From Erigeron canadensis (Eukaryota > Streptophyta > Magnoliopsida > Asterales > Asteraceae): a stretch of DNA of 64,000 nucleotides. The notes under the pieces are model-generated. The model searched no databases and was not told the origin of the DNA. It worked only from the letters and a program-made list of their open reading frames with translations. The stretch lies in the NCBI RefSeq assembly GCF_010389155.1, contig NC_057768.1:12770501-12834500 (forward strand), read 5' to 3'. Shown piece after piece: positions 34,078 to 45,727 of this stretch (position 1 is the stretch's first letter; each line of letters begins with the position of its first letter). The position numbers were made by a program, and so were the translations under genes.

Positions 34078-35384
34078 GAATTTTGATTACCTCATCATCA
34101 GCCTCTGAGGAAGATTGACCTTCATCTAACTCCTTAGATCTCTTGATCTTTGTCATAAAGCACACATTGGCAGAATGCTCTTTAGTTTCATCATCAGTAA
34201 GGTGAAGCCATTTGTCATCCTCTGTAATGAGAGAAATACCACCTTCTTGTTGTCTTGCCAGCATGAGTTTATACTTATAGTATTCGGAGTTCTTCTGATG
34301 AGGTTTCTTACAATCAATGGCAAAATGACCAGAGGTACCACAATTGTATCATTTTGTATCCTCATCCCTCTTTTCCTAGACCTTCTTCTCAAAGTTTTTC
34401 AGGTTCTCAATCTTCTTGTCACCACCAACAAACTCATTCTTGGTCTCAAACTTAGGAACATGGGTATTCTTTGCATAAGAAGAAACTGATGAAGTGCTAA
34501 GTTGATTGTTGGTAGGCTTCTTTTTGAAATATTTCTTTTTGAAAGCCTTTCTGAAATAAGCAAGGTCCTTGTACATTTTCGTCTCTTTTTTCATCCATAT
34601 CAGGATCACTTACTTTACTTAAATCTGAATCAGTGTCAATTGCAACAAAACTCTTTCTTGAAGATATAGAAGTCTTCTGTTCAACAACTAAAGCCTGGGG
34701 ATCAGAAGTAACACTTTCTTCTTTCTTCTTTTGTTCCTTCTGAACAACATCAATATTCAACTTCAACTTCTCATACAAGGTGTAAATAGTGAGTTTATCA
34801 AAACCTCATTGTTGATTGAGTTTAGTACCACATACTTGCCATTCATCTTCAAGATTCTTGATGAACTTGATGTTCAATTCCATGTTGGTTCTTTTGACAT
34901 CATTCTTTCCCAACTCATTGATCACATTGCAGAACCTTATGTAGACTTCATGTAGAGATTCACCTTTTTGTTGCTTAAAAGTCTCATACAAATGAAGTAC
35001 ATTTGACAATCTTATGGTATTTGAAACATCAAAACCCTCCATCTATTTTTCAACTTCATCCCAAATATCTTTTCCACTTTCATAAGAATCAACATCGCAA
35101 TAGATATCATCTGGAAGAGCTTGGTAAAGAAAAGATACTGAGAGTTGATCAACATTAGAATGATTTTTCTGTTAAGTGTTCCAACTTTCTTTTGGAAGAA
35201 TTTTACCACTCACTGGATTCTTGTGGACTGCAAGATCTTCCTTGTATGATTTCCCGATGTTATTAGCTTAAGGTTGTCTATCAATCCAATTCAAAAACCT
35301 CTTTTTCCATTGTGGATATGAACCTCGATACAAAACAGGAGGTCTTCCTTCGGAAACAAGAGCTAAAGCTTCCCTTGAAGCCAT
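34078..35384 (-). pseudogene. Copia gag, degenerate (third Copia)
   Basis: Minus strand starts MASREALALVSEGRPPVLYR, then YPQWKKRFLNWIDRQP. The UBN2-type domain shows VLHLYETFKQQKGESLHEVY and RFCNVINELGKNDVK. The zinc knuckle near 34335-34360 reads YNCGTSGHFAIDC, with the first Cys codon changed to TGA. At least four stops. It is cut at 34077 by a LINE 3' end. Upstream of its ATG lies the palindrome array, where PBS and LTR would be expected; no PBS is visible. Confidence 0.8.
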
Positions 35385-35441
35385 TACAAGATATGAAGAT
35401 GAAAAGACTTAGAAAAATTTCAGAATTCTGTAAAAGGTGCT

Positions 35442-37500
35442 ATTTACAGACCAAAGTCGTCTGTAAATGTCCAAAAAATTTTGGAATTTTCAAAATTTTG
35501 TACATGGATTGGTAATCGACTAAAAATGATTCTAGAAAATTTTGTTTTTGAAAATGTTGATTTCCAGACCAAAGTCATCTGTAAATGGCAATTTTTTCAA
35601 GTCACCGATCACAACCACACCAATAAGTCTTCGAGTCACAAACTGATGATTTACAAACCAAAGACGTCTATAAATGGCAATTTTCCTTGATCGCAAACTC
35701 AAGTCACCAAAATGTTGATTTACAGATCAAAAACGTTTGTAACTATCTATTTTATCAAATCATCAACACTTGATAAGCCAGGTAAGTCTGTAAACACCAC
35801 AAACTTGTAACCAGAATCCAAATTACCAACACAAAACTCATATTTACAGACCAAAAACGTCTGTAAATGATGACTTTACTTAACCATTTTCCAAGTCTCA
35901 CCAAAAACTTGTTTTTACAGACCAAATACGTCTGTAAATGCTCACTTTCCTTAACCAAATTCCAAATTTCAACAAAAACTTGTATTTACAGACTAAATAT
36001 GTCTGTAAATGCTTACTTTCCAACACTTACACTGTATTCTCGAGTTTTTATTAAAAGAAAAGAAAGGAGAAGATTGGATAGGGGAAGAAAGGATACATAA
36101 TTACATAAAAAAAGGCATTCTCGAGTTGAAAGAAAAGAAAAGAAAGTTGATAGTTAAATGTATTCTTGAGTTAGAAGGGAAGGAAAATAAAGGATAAAAA
36201 GATACAATTTTACATTTATATCCTTGTAGTAATTAAAACCTTTATATAAGTTTGAGGGGTATAATAATAATTTCACCACTTTTCCTTCCAAATCTTGCCA
36301 CTTTTGGCAAGAAAGTGTTGGGATCAAAACATCATATTTTTCCCTTTCTTTCCCTTCCCTTTCTTTTAAAACAAAAACTCAAGAATACAAAAACTAAAAG
36401 TCTTTTCTTATCTCTTCAAAATAAAACTCAAGAATGCACTCTTAGTCAAATTTCATGGAATCCTTTATTTACAGACCAAAGAAGTGTGTAAATGCCAAAA
36501 AATTTCAACACTTCAACAAAAATTTGACAAAACCCTTATTTACAGACTAGATACGTCTGTAAATGGCTCAAAAATGTCACAAAGTAACACTCGAATTCTG
36601 AAACACGTATTTACAGACCAAAAAAGTCTATAAATGTTACAAATTGCTCCATACTTAACCGTCGAAGTCTGCAAACACTAGTAATGCACTAAAAGACAAA
36701 ATAGTTGATTGAACATCATCTTCAACCTCCAGAAACACCTCATTTACAGACCAAAACTTCAATTTCTCGCTCAATTTTGAGAATCATTATATCAAAACTT
36801 TCAAAATTCGATTGTGCACAAACCCTGACTGATCTCAAACCTCAATATCAACACAAACTCAAACCCTCAAAACGTGTGATTTACCAACCTCGAACAAAAA
36901 CTACTCAAATGATGAAACTAACCTCTAAACTTGAAATATGTTTTTGATTTTTGTTTATAGATTCTTTGTTTGATCTTTAATGAAAATTTTGTACTCAAAT
37001 AATTTTTGTTAAAAGTAAGTCATTATTGATCTATAAATACAAGTTTTGGTAAAAATTTTCTACGTCTTTGAAGAACATTGTTTATTGAAAAAATGTCATT
37101 TACAAATCATTTTGATATGTAAATGCTTGTTTTAGTTTCAAAGTCTTTGTTTCCGAGTAAAAACTTCAAAAAGAGCCATTTACAAATGTTTTTGGTTTGT
37201 AAATACACACGTTTCTAGAAATCAATCGTTTTCTCCCAAAAAGGGTCATTTACAGACTATTTTGGTCTGTAAATGCACAAATTTCTTCTTTTTTTTTCAT
37301 TTGATCAAATCCTTCAAAATTGTTAACATCGTTGTTACACAAACTAAGGATTTATTATGCATTGATCAAAGTGAACTCAAAATGCTTATTTACAGATCAT
37401 TTTGGTCTGTATTGCCGAGTATTCACTCCGAACACTGGTCGTTGAAATCCAAACTTTACAGATCATTTTGGTCTGTATTTTCGTCTGTAAATCACATATT
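35442..37500. repeat. Array of about 16 short palindromes with ACAGAC/GTCTGT arms
   Basis: Units of about 28 bp: ATTTACAGAC, a spacer of 6-9 bases, GTCTGTAAAT, then G. Copies at 35442, 35560, 35649, 35718, 35842, 35913, 35983, 36467, 36538, 36609, 36742 (half), 37097, 37177, 37247, 37387 and 37453. In copies up to 36742 the spacer reads CCAAA after the left arm; in copies from 37097 it reads TTTTGG before the right arm, the reverse complement. Interspersed text is also inverted: AACAAAAACTTGTATTTACA versus ATAAATACAAGTTTTGG at 37030. Together this is an inverted, foldback-like array cut at 37504 by element B. Confidence 0.75.
36034..36437. mobile_element. MITE-like element with nested inverted repeats
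   Basis: Left end GTATTCTCGAGTTTTTATT and right end (reverse complement) GCATTCTTGAGTTTTATTT form imperfect terminal repeats of about 20 bp. Two further direct copies of the end motif (CATTCTCGAGTT at 36115, TATTCTTGAGTT at 36159) and one inverted copy at 36370-36386 lie inside. No coding capacity and no convincing target duplication. It sits inside the palindrome array. Confidence 0.5.
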
Positions 37501-37504
37501 TTCC

Positions 37505-37551
37505 TGATATCGCTTATTTTATATATATTTATTTTATGCGATATAATTTAT
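37505..37551 (+). repeat. First 47 bp of B's 5' LTR
   Basis: TGATATCGCTTATTTTATAT onward, matching 62026-62072. The LTR is broken at 37551 by the minus-strand Copia-type element and resumes at 54831. Confidence 0.85.
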
Positions 37552-37816
37552 TGTAAAGAATAAACTTGAGCTTAATTAAGATAACAATGGTGGAATTAGG
37601 GTTTTGAGTGTGTTTGAGTGTGTGAGGGTGGTGGGAGGTGGATGATGAAGTTTAGAGAGAAAAAGTAAGTTAGAGAGAAGTTGTTATGGAATTATATCTA
37701 AAGGCTTATTACAAAATAACTAAGGAAAGAGTATTTATACTAATCTCACTATAATCACTAATACTCCCTTCACTAATGGAAATTTAAAATTTAACACCAC
37801 ATTTATATTTCTAACA
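37552..37816 (-). repeat. 3' LTR of the minus-strand Copia-type element
   Basis: 265 bp; on the minus strand TGTTAGAAAT to TTCTTTACA. TATA box (minus strand) at 37732-37739. The first 80-90 bases match 54740-54830, the remains of the 5' LTR. Confidence 0.85.
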
Positions 37817-37827
37817 ATCTCCCCCTT
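37817..37827 (-). promoter_or_regulatory. Polypurine tract of the minus-strand Copia-type element
   Basis: Minus strand AAGGGGGAGAT next to the LTR start TGTTAGAAAT. Further copies of the tract lie at 49581, 49709, 50015 and 51295. Confidence 0.8.
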
Positions 37828-38002
37828 GCTGTTGAATTGTAAATGTTGCATCATCTTCGGTCTTTAAATAAACATGATGAGCCCAATTGTCGAAAATCTT
37901 CAATGTTGATTGGACTTTGAAGCTTTCTCATTGTCTTCAACGTCTTATATCAACTTTGACTTTAAATCTTCTCAACAAACATTTTGATTTGACGATGACT
38001 CT

Positions 38003-39565
38003 TGATGGTGGTATTTTATTCTTGTCTTTAAATTTATGTTGTACAAGTAACTATTTAAACTAACACACACTTTAACGAGCAGAGAACCCGGTCAATGCAA
38101 TATAGCCTAGTGGTAAGTTACATGATCGTTCGCAGGGACGCGTTGCGTTACCTAATCTAGTAGTACTTGTAATTCTAGTTTGTTTGGGGGTTTGTCACTA
38201 ACTCCTAATAAACTAATACTTTTGACAGTAAAATAAATAAAATCTAACCACGCGCTTTGCAATGAGAGGCTAATCTGAAAATAGTTTGCAAAAAGCAAAT
38301 AACAGTAATTAAATTAAAATACTTGTTTGGCATCTTCGATCTCATGGTACGACCAAATACTATCTTACTGGTTTGTTAGCCTGTTGGAAACTTAATCACG
38401 GTTCAGATTCTCGTTAGATTCACTTTACCTAGTTAGTAGTGATGTCGTTAGACTCACATTACCCATTAAAACAAATTCTCGCTAGATTCATTGTTTAAGC
38501 ATTATGACCTAAAGTTTGTGTTACTAATTCATCTTTTAATTACCTAGCTCTAAAGCCATGACCAGATATAATTCCCTCCAGTGACCACAGTGCTCGTTTC
38601 CAAGTCAAAGGATCGCGTCTGGTATTGTTAAGCTTCATGTTCAATTCATCCTAGTTACTATGGTTCTGGATCCCTCGGTTACAAGTGAATCACTTTTTAC
38701 TTCTAGTTATAGACCGACTAGTTGTTTTCTGTCCTAGCATATTAGTCCTTGTGCATGATCATAGACAACCATTAGAATTAAACTAATATGTTCAGATATA
38801 AAACCAATAGCAACATGAATTACTAATAAACATGGATCTACGATAGACAGTAAAGCACATACCAACAAAATCTAAACAAACAAAGTAAAACAATAAGCGT
38901 CTACATGATCACATTGATCCAAACAAGTATTCAGCCTACTAGCCTAGCATTATTAAAGGAATAACAAAGTCTGAGAAGATAAAAGACATAATTCAATAAC
39001 AAAGACTAAATAAAGATGAAAGATCTAGACCAAGAGTGAAGATCGGAAGGTGTTTAGATGCTCCAAAACCTTCTTGGAATCTGCAATTTCGATCTAGGGT
39101 TATTCCTGGGCGGCTAGGGCTGCTAAATCGGCTCTCTCTTAGGGTTTTGAGGGTTAGTTCGACTTAAATAGGTGTTAAAGTCGGTTTCAGATCTGGGCCG
39201 ACCAGCGGCGCTAGTGGGCTGACCAGCGGTGTTGGTCCTGGGCTTCCTTGGGCTAGCGGCGCTGGTTTGTCGAGGAGCGGATGCTGGTGAGTACCAGCAG
39301 CGCTGGTTAGATGGCCAACGGCCGCTGGTGGCTGTTGTCTTGCACTTGTGTCTTCGTTTGGCTCTCAAACCACTTCCTTGTTTCTTGTAACTTCATAGGC
39401 TTCCTTCTTGAGTCACATTATGTCATTTACCCTCTCTCGCATCTTCTGGAAACCTGCATAATCACATCATTCATTAAGTACCAATAGTTCCGAAATAATA
39501 ACTCATTTAAGCATAGAAATGAAGCCTTTCTTTAGGGATTTTTATCACAAAATGGACGCTCATCA
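38003..39565 (-). repeat. 3' LTR of element A
   Basis: 1563 bp, TGATGGTGGT to GCTCATCA on the plus strand. It exceeds the other LTR by 21 bp, a difference located in the GC-rich 13-mer cluster. Confidence 0.92.
39197..39335. repeat. Cluster 3 of the CCAGCGGCGCTGG motif
   Basis: About six copies in the 3' LTR of A. Compared with the 5' LTR there is one extra unit (CTAGTGGGCTGACCAGCGG plus following bases). Confidence 0.75.
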
Positions 39566-39569
39566 TATA

Positions 39570-39580
39570 CCCCCACACTT
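39570..39580 (-). promoter_or_regulatory. Polypurine tract of element A
   Basis: Minus strand AAGTGTGGGGG five bases before the LTR start TGATGAGCG. The preceding GAGGACAAGCAAAAGCTT also precedes the PPT of element B. Confidence 0.85.
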
Positions 39581-40714
39581 AAGCTTTTGCTTGTCCTCAA
39601 GCAAATAGTCCAAGAAAAATAAAACAATTGATGAGTGGACATTTTAAGTGTTAAAGTATTCTACTATATCTAATTCATTTGAAAGTATAGTCATGCAAAA
39701 TGATTTTGAGAAAGCTTTAGACAAAATCAGTAAGCTATAGCTAGAGGTTAGATAATCAGTCAATCAAAACTAAAAGCTAACTATTTATTTGTGTTAATAT
39801 TCTATACTTCCACATGTCTTACAGCTCAATCTTACTACCTTTTGCAGACTAGTTAAGCACTTAATTCAAGTTTGTAAAGCAATCAGAACTACTAGCTACT
39901 AGCGAGGCATTTATATTTCAAAAGTGTGTGTACTTGTGAGTCACTACTTAGATATACTCCTACACTACAGTCATGTTTGCTAGCTAGATACAAAAGCAGT
40001 CATACAATATTATTATCTTTAATAGTTGAGACAAGGGTGACAAGTCGGTGATTCCTCACGCGCAAAGCGACATAACTCAACTAAAAGTTTTACATCAAGA
40101 CAACGGTGACAGGTCGGTGGTTCCCCACGCGCAGAGCGACATAACTTGATGCATTTATATAGATTTTACTCGTTAATAGTTCTTTGAACTTTTATTTAAT
40201 CTACTGATTGCCTTTTCTTTAAGATTTACTACATTATTCATGCAATAAACATTATCAGAGATCCCAGATGACTCATAATTCTACTCCGCATGCAACTAGT
40301 TCTCATTAAATAGTGTAAAATTTAAGGTAAACCATACATCTAAATTAGTTCCTACACAAGCACGTATATTAAATCCAATTAATATACCTATGCTGATGAC
40401 TAGATAGCTCTAAATTGCTAGGTATATTGAAGTCCGGTTAAGTGTGCTGTGGCAAACGTAATCGCATACAGTTTCAGTCTAAGCTCTAATCCAGTTGGAA
40501 GCATGAACAGCCACAAATCTATAGTTAAGCTAACAATTCTAACTGTTCATCCTACCAAGCTAATGTTGCTTAATTATCGTCATCTTTTTTCTACTTACAA
40601 AGCTTATATTCTCAAAATAGTTTTCAGACACTTAAAACTTAAGATTTGCATGAAATAAGTAGTAGAAAACTTGTTTAAAATCATACAATTTGACCAAGGG
40701 TTTTTCCTATTCCA

Positions 40715-40726
40715 TCCCCCCACACT
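40715..40726 (-). promoter_or_regulatory. Internal PPT-like tract of element A
   Basis: Minus strand AAGTGTGGGGGG, preceded by GAGGACGTTGTACAATTT. Element B has the same arrangement at 60139. A further copy is at 41294-41304 (minus strand AAGTGTGGGGG). Confidence 0.5.
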
Positions 40727-41049
40727 TAAATTGTACAACGTCCTCGTTGTACTAGACATACATAAGAAAGGGTAATAGGAAAAACACGTAAAAATTAGGA
40801 GTAAAAGGATTAACGAAACTTCCCGGGTCTGAAATTGCATGATTATTGTTTGAACATGGCATTTTGTGGATCGACTTGAACATGATGAGCTTTTGATAAC
40901 TTCAATCGTCTCCATTTGATGGCGATCCATGGTTGCTTCTCCATCTTCTTTCCTTTTTGGTATTTTCTGATTTTTTTTTTTTTATTTTTGGGTTTTCTGA
41001 TTTTTTTTGTATTTTTGGCGATCTGGTGTACAAAACGGAGTTGTAAACG

Positions 41050-41245
41050 ACGCTGATGGGGCGAAAAGTGGTACTGGTGGTGACCAGCGGCGCTGGTGAG
41101 GTTCCAAGCGGCGCTGGTGGTTGTTGCTGAGCATGCAGCGGCGCTGGGAGGTGAGTAGCGGCGCTGGTGGTGATGCCAGCGGCGCTGGGCTACCCTGATG
41201 CAGTCCCAGCGGCGCTGGTTCTTGACTAGCGGCGCTCGTGGCTCC
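41050..41245. repeat. Cluster 4 of the CCAGCGGCGCTGG motif
   Basis: Seven good copies (about 41088, 41105, 41131, 41156, 41178, 41207, 41228) with 17-29 base spacing and two weaker ones, in the 3' non-coding region of A. Translating it gives QRRW or TSAA repeats depending on frame, but no conserved protein. Confidence 0.8.
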
Positions 41246-41646
41246 TGTACATGTTCCAAAATCTGATTTCTTTAGCGATTTGATGCTCGAATTCCCCCAC
41301 ACTTAGTTTTTGGCCAAGTGCATGGTTTCCTTCAGACTACAAAGCAATATACTTCTGCACACTTCGATCAATTTATCAAAATGGAAAAATACGAGCTAAA
41401 ACAAAAACGAAAAATAAAAACATAAAATACGATTGTAATAAGTTACTTGTTTCTTCAATCTTCGAAAGCTTGCATCTATGATACTCATATCATTTTCATA
41501 AAATATCACAAATAATAAAATTTAAAACAATCACTTGGTTACAATTAGTCACAATTTCCTAAAAATGAAAAATAAAAATTACTGCTTGGGTTGCCTCCCA
41601 AGAAGCGCTAAGTTTAACGAGTCTTCAGCCGGACTCGGTCTAGGAA

Positions 41647-43024
41647 CTAGGTTGAGGAGTACGGGTTAGGCCTAGGGCCGGCACCCGTTGGTGTTTTGAT
41701 GTAAAGGTTTGATCTATCCCTGAGGTGTGATTCTATCCTCCTTTTTTTGCTCTCCCAAATGTAGCTTCTAGTTTTACACTTAGTTCCAAATGGGTTTAAA
41801 TCACTAATGTCTTCCTTGATGATAACTACTTGGTTAAATCCTAAGGTCATGGTCATCTTCTTTGCTTTCACGTTAACCGATGATCCTACTGAGAGTAAAA
41901 ATGGTTGTCCCAAAATGATATGATCCCTTGTCATTGAGTCATCTTCGACTATATAGAAGTCGATCGGGATATCTAGTCCACCTACATTTATAACCACATC
42001 TTTGACAAGACCTTTAGTTAGAACCTTTGCTCCTCCTACTAACCTAATTTCTAAGTCTTCTCGTTTAGCCGTGTTCCTAATACCTAATATGAGGTCCTCA
42101 AAAATTCTTATGGGCAAAATGTTAGAGGTGGACCTAAAGTCTAGGTAGGTATTTTCAAAACAAACTGAGTAGATATTGCTGGGGATTTGAAATATGCTAG
42201 GGTCTCCATAAAACTTGTCGTAGGGCTCTCTAGCCATTATTTCATTCATTTTGTCTCTTTCAAGTTCAGCTATACGTTCATCCCATTTCATATTTCCTAA
42301 GATCTTTCTAATTCTATTAGCTACTTCTCTCCCCTTTCTTAAATGTTCTTCTATTTTCTCCTTCTTCTCCCTTAGATTCCTAAAGCATTCATAGGTTATC
42401 CTATTCTCACGTTTTCCTTTTAGAGTTTGTTTATTATGACCTTGATCCTTATTTCTTATCTCCATACAAAGACATTCTTCTTTTGTCACTTCAATTCCCT
42501 TATCTAAGTCAGATACTTTGACCATATTTTTCCCATCGGACAATGATATTTCTCGTTTAAGAACATGGATGTTTATATCGGCAATATGCAAAAATGGTCG
42601 ACCTAGAATTACAGGTGTATCTATTCCATCTACTGAATTAAGCACAACAAACTCAATCCAAAATTCTAAGTCCTTAACCCTGACATGGACCTATTCGACA
42701 ATCCCCTTGGGTTGTCGGTAAATCTGATTGGCTAACCGAATGCTCATGTTGGCGGGTTTTAGCAAACCTAGGGTAAGTCTTTCATAAATAGACGTGGGCA
42801 TTACATTAATACTTGACCCTAAATCAACTAATGCACTCGAAAAATACTCATTGTTAATAGTGCAAGGGATAAGAAAACTTCCTGGATCTTCGATTGCTTG
42901 CGGTTGATTTTTTCCATCGTCCGGTGTGTTGGGATTCTGACCTTCTTCACGTCTGCCTGAATCGTCTCCATCCTCCATTTTGCATTTGGATGTGAGCTGG
43001 GTACCTAGGTCTTTTTCCAAAATC
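41647..43024 (-). pseudogene. Tandem retropepsin of element A: DLG module plus degenerate second module
   Basis: One frame of about 459 residues, broken only by a TAG at about 42691. Module 1: LVDLGSSINVMP (DLG at 42817-42825), IRLANQIYRQPKGIVE, VHVRVKDLEFW and PVILGRPFL. A basic, coiled-coil-like linker of roughly 120 residues follows. Module 2 repeats the layout: YLDFRSTSNILP (42142-42147 onward), IRLVGGAKVLTKGLV, VVINVGGLDIPIDFYIVED and HIILGQPFL (41896-41922). In module 2 the DxG triad is DFR, so it is probably not catalytic. The frame ends at PYSST, stop. Retropepsins normally act as homodimers; a linked pair could pair within one chain (inference). The solo LTR separates it from gag. 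Confidence 0.75.
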
Positions 43025-43680
43025 AAAACTGTAACAACCGCCTTAGAAATAATTTGAATAAATCCATGATATGTTCTAGTTTCGAATATGTGCTCACATG
43101 AAGGTCTATTCACTCTTAAATCTTAAATTATAAGACGCGTCTATGGTCTATTATGATAAGAATGTTAGGTTTCAAGACGTAAGCGATTGTATTCAAGAAA
43201 TTCTAGTCCAAAAATGTTTTATTTAGACCCTACAATTATTAGAAACATTAATTAAGGGAAAACTATAAAAGGGTTAGAAAAACCCCATTTTCTCTACTTC
43301 TTCTCCATTTTCATCTCATCTCACCTCTCTCTCTCTAAAAACACACACATACATTCACCATCTTCACCCACAAAAATTCATCATTTGATTTTGAGTTGTT
43401 AAACCAAGATTTCTTGCATTTTAGCTTCCTTGTGATAATCAAAACATATTTCTAGTATCGATTCTCAGGTAATGACAGCAAGTTTTGAGATTTTCATCAA
43501 AATAAAAGCTTACTTTTCAAGTGTATGTTCTTGATGATTTGGTCCATTTTTGGTGTAAAAATCGTGTTAAAAGTTAGTGGGTTTGTGTCTAAAAGCGTTT
43601 AGTAACCTTTTCGTGATCAAATTTGGGTCGTAAACATGTTTTAATCTTCAAAACCCTCGTTTTTGTTAGAACAGTCCCAA

Positions 43681-43935
43681 ATTCGTCCTAAAAACACTTA
43701 AAACGAATTTAGTATCCCAGAAACGAATTTAAGTCTTCCAAAACGAAGTTAAGCTTCAAAACGAACTTAGCAAACAAACTTAAGTCCTCAAACGAATTTA
43801 AGGTCTATCTTCGTTCAGATACACCTTACGAACTTAAGGTCTATCTTCGTTCAGATACACCTTACGAATTTAATCTTCGTTCAGATACACCTTACGAATT
43901 TAATCTTCGTTCAGCTACACCTTACGAATTTAAAC
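43681..43935 (+). repeat. ACGAATTTAA-rich array with 30/36 bp units
   Basis: Starts as scattered ACGAATTTA and ACGAACTTA words, then becomes a tandem array with TCTTCGTTCAGATACACCTT at 43808, 43844, 43874 and 43904. At the same place the other solo LTR has a GGACGATCTTG array. Confidence 0.75.
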
Positions 43936-44440
43936 CCTATTTTCGTTAGTTGTAGAAATCAGGTTTTATACTTAGTTGTAATCCAAGTCTATCATGTACA
44001 AGGAAACCCTAATTAAGGTATAATCAAGACATATTCGATCTTGTTTATCAAAGTGCGTGTTTAAAGACGTTCCTTACGAGTCTAGTGTATGAAAAACACT
44101 GTTGAGTCAAACGTTTAAAGATCTTTAGTGACCCAAATCATCAGTACATCAAGGACACTTAGTAAATAAATAATCACGAGAACTAATACATGTATCCATC
44201 TATGCTCAATGGTTTGTGATTAGGTTGACATCAAGACATACTTGGATTCGAGTAGATATATTTTACTATATCTGTGCTTATACCCTGTGCTCGTAGAACT
44301 ACGCTTGTAGCAGATCACTGTGAGTCTTCGTAGCCCCTTTTTCTTTACTTATTTCGGGGTGAAAGGAATACTACTCATGCTTTTACACATGCCGTAACTA
44401 CTTTTACTACTCTTTGGCTATTTGACTACTTGTTACATAT

Positions 44441-45030
44441 TAGCCGGTCCTATTAAGGATTGTGTGTGCTCTATTGATACTATTAGCCGGTCCTATTGAG
44501 GATTGTGTGTGCTCTATTGATACTATTAGCCGGTCCTATTGAGGATTGTGTGTGCTCTATTGATACTATTAGCCGGTCCTATTGAGGATTGTGTGTGCTC
44601 TATTGATACTATTAGCCGGTCCTATTGAGGATTGTGTGTGCTCTATTGATACTATTAGCCGGTCCTATTGAGGATTGTGTGTGCTCTATTGATACTATTA
44701 GCCGGTCCTATTGAGGATTGTGTGTGCTCTATTGATACTATTAGCCGGTCCTATTGAGGATTGTGTGTGCTCTATTGATACTATTAGCCGGTCCTATTGA
44801 GGATTGTGTGTGCTCTATTGATACTATTAGCCGGTCCTATTGAGGATTGTGTGTGCTCTATTGATACTATTAGCCGGTCCTATTGAGGATTGTGTGTGCT
44901 CTATTGATACTATTAGCCGGTCCTATTGAGGATTGTGTGTGCTCTATTGATACTATTAGCCGGTCCTATTGAGGATTGTGTGTGCTCTATTGATACTATT
45001 AGCCGGTCCTATCGAGGATTGTGTGTGCTC
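44441..45030 (+). repeat. 43-bp LTR minisatellite, 13 full copies plus a partial
   Basis: The unit starts TAGCCGGTCCTATTGAGG and ends CTCTATTGATACTAT; starts are 43 bases apart from 44441 to 45000. The first copy has ATTAAGG and the last, partial copy ATCGAGG; the middle copies look identical. It is a perfect direct tandem without spacers. Confidence 0.95.
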
Positions 45031-45527
45031 GCTTACTTATGTGCAAGTTGGTCACTAGCCACTACATACTACTTAATACTTGAGATCTACTAGCGGTACA
45101 AAATGCTTTTATACTACATGTTTATACTCAAACCTACGAACTCACCAACCTTTGTGTTGACTCTTTTAAGTATTCCTTTCAGGTAATCAGGCTAATCGTG
45201 GCTAGGAATGGTAGCATGGGACTATTAGCAGACTTCAGGATTTAGGGTTGGAGTTTGCATGCTTGTAATTTGGGGTTGGTGGCAATATGCCCAATCGTAT
45301 CCCCTGCGTGGGACTTTTCATACTTGATTTGGTCACCTTTGTTGAACTTGTGTGTAATAACTACTACTATGCTTGTTTGGTTGTGAAATTGACTATTTAT
45401 GTTTATTCTAAGCACTCATTTAGTATTCCTATGTAACATCCATGTGCGCGTGTGCTTTATCTTACATCCCGAGTTTTCCGCCGCTGTCGGGGTGTCACAA
45501 AAACTTTGCGTGAATCTGAACTGACGG

Positions 45528-45705
45528 ACTCACCAGCGGCGCTGGTGAGAGACGAGCAGCGCTGGTGGTTCACCTGGGGGCTACCAACGGCGCTGGTAGG
45601 CTCCCAGCAGCGCTGGTTTGTACCTGCAGGGTCACCAGCGACGCTGGTTATTACCTGTAGGATTACCAGCGGCGCTGGAGGGTACTTCTAGCGGCGCTGG
45701 TGGGT
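45528..45705. repeat. Cluster 5 of the CCAGCGGCGCTGG motif
   Basis: About eight copies in the gag C-terminal to protease interval of A, at the same place as cluster 1 of A0. Confidence 0.78.
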
Positions 45706-45727
45706 TCTGGATAGATTCCAGAAATGC

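Larger units (their letters stand above)
43030..45499. mobile_element. Solo LTR, 2.47 kb, TSD AAAAC
   Basis: Plus strand TGTAACAACC to GGTGTCACA, flanked by AAAAC at 43025-43029 and 45500-45504, inserted between gag and protease of element A. No internal region. It resembles 56112-58874 at both ends and in much of its length. TATA box TATAAAAG at 43264-43271 shows that transcription would run on the plus strand. Contains two tandem arrays (43681-43935, 44441-45030). The family is probably Ty3/gypsy, judged from the ends only. Confidence 0.88.

Noticed and set aside
35442..37500. Palindromic array as a CRISPR
   Set aside because: Repeat units are degenerate, spacing is irregular, polarity flips, and the context is a plant genome full of transposons.
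40843..41302. Open frames with QRRW or TSAA repeats
   Set aside because: They arise from translating the GC-rich 13-mer cluster in different frames; no conserved protein and no coding context.
44441..45030. CRISPR-like repeat array
   Set aside because: The units are direct tandem copies of 43 bp without variable spacers, inside a plant LTR.
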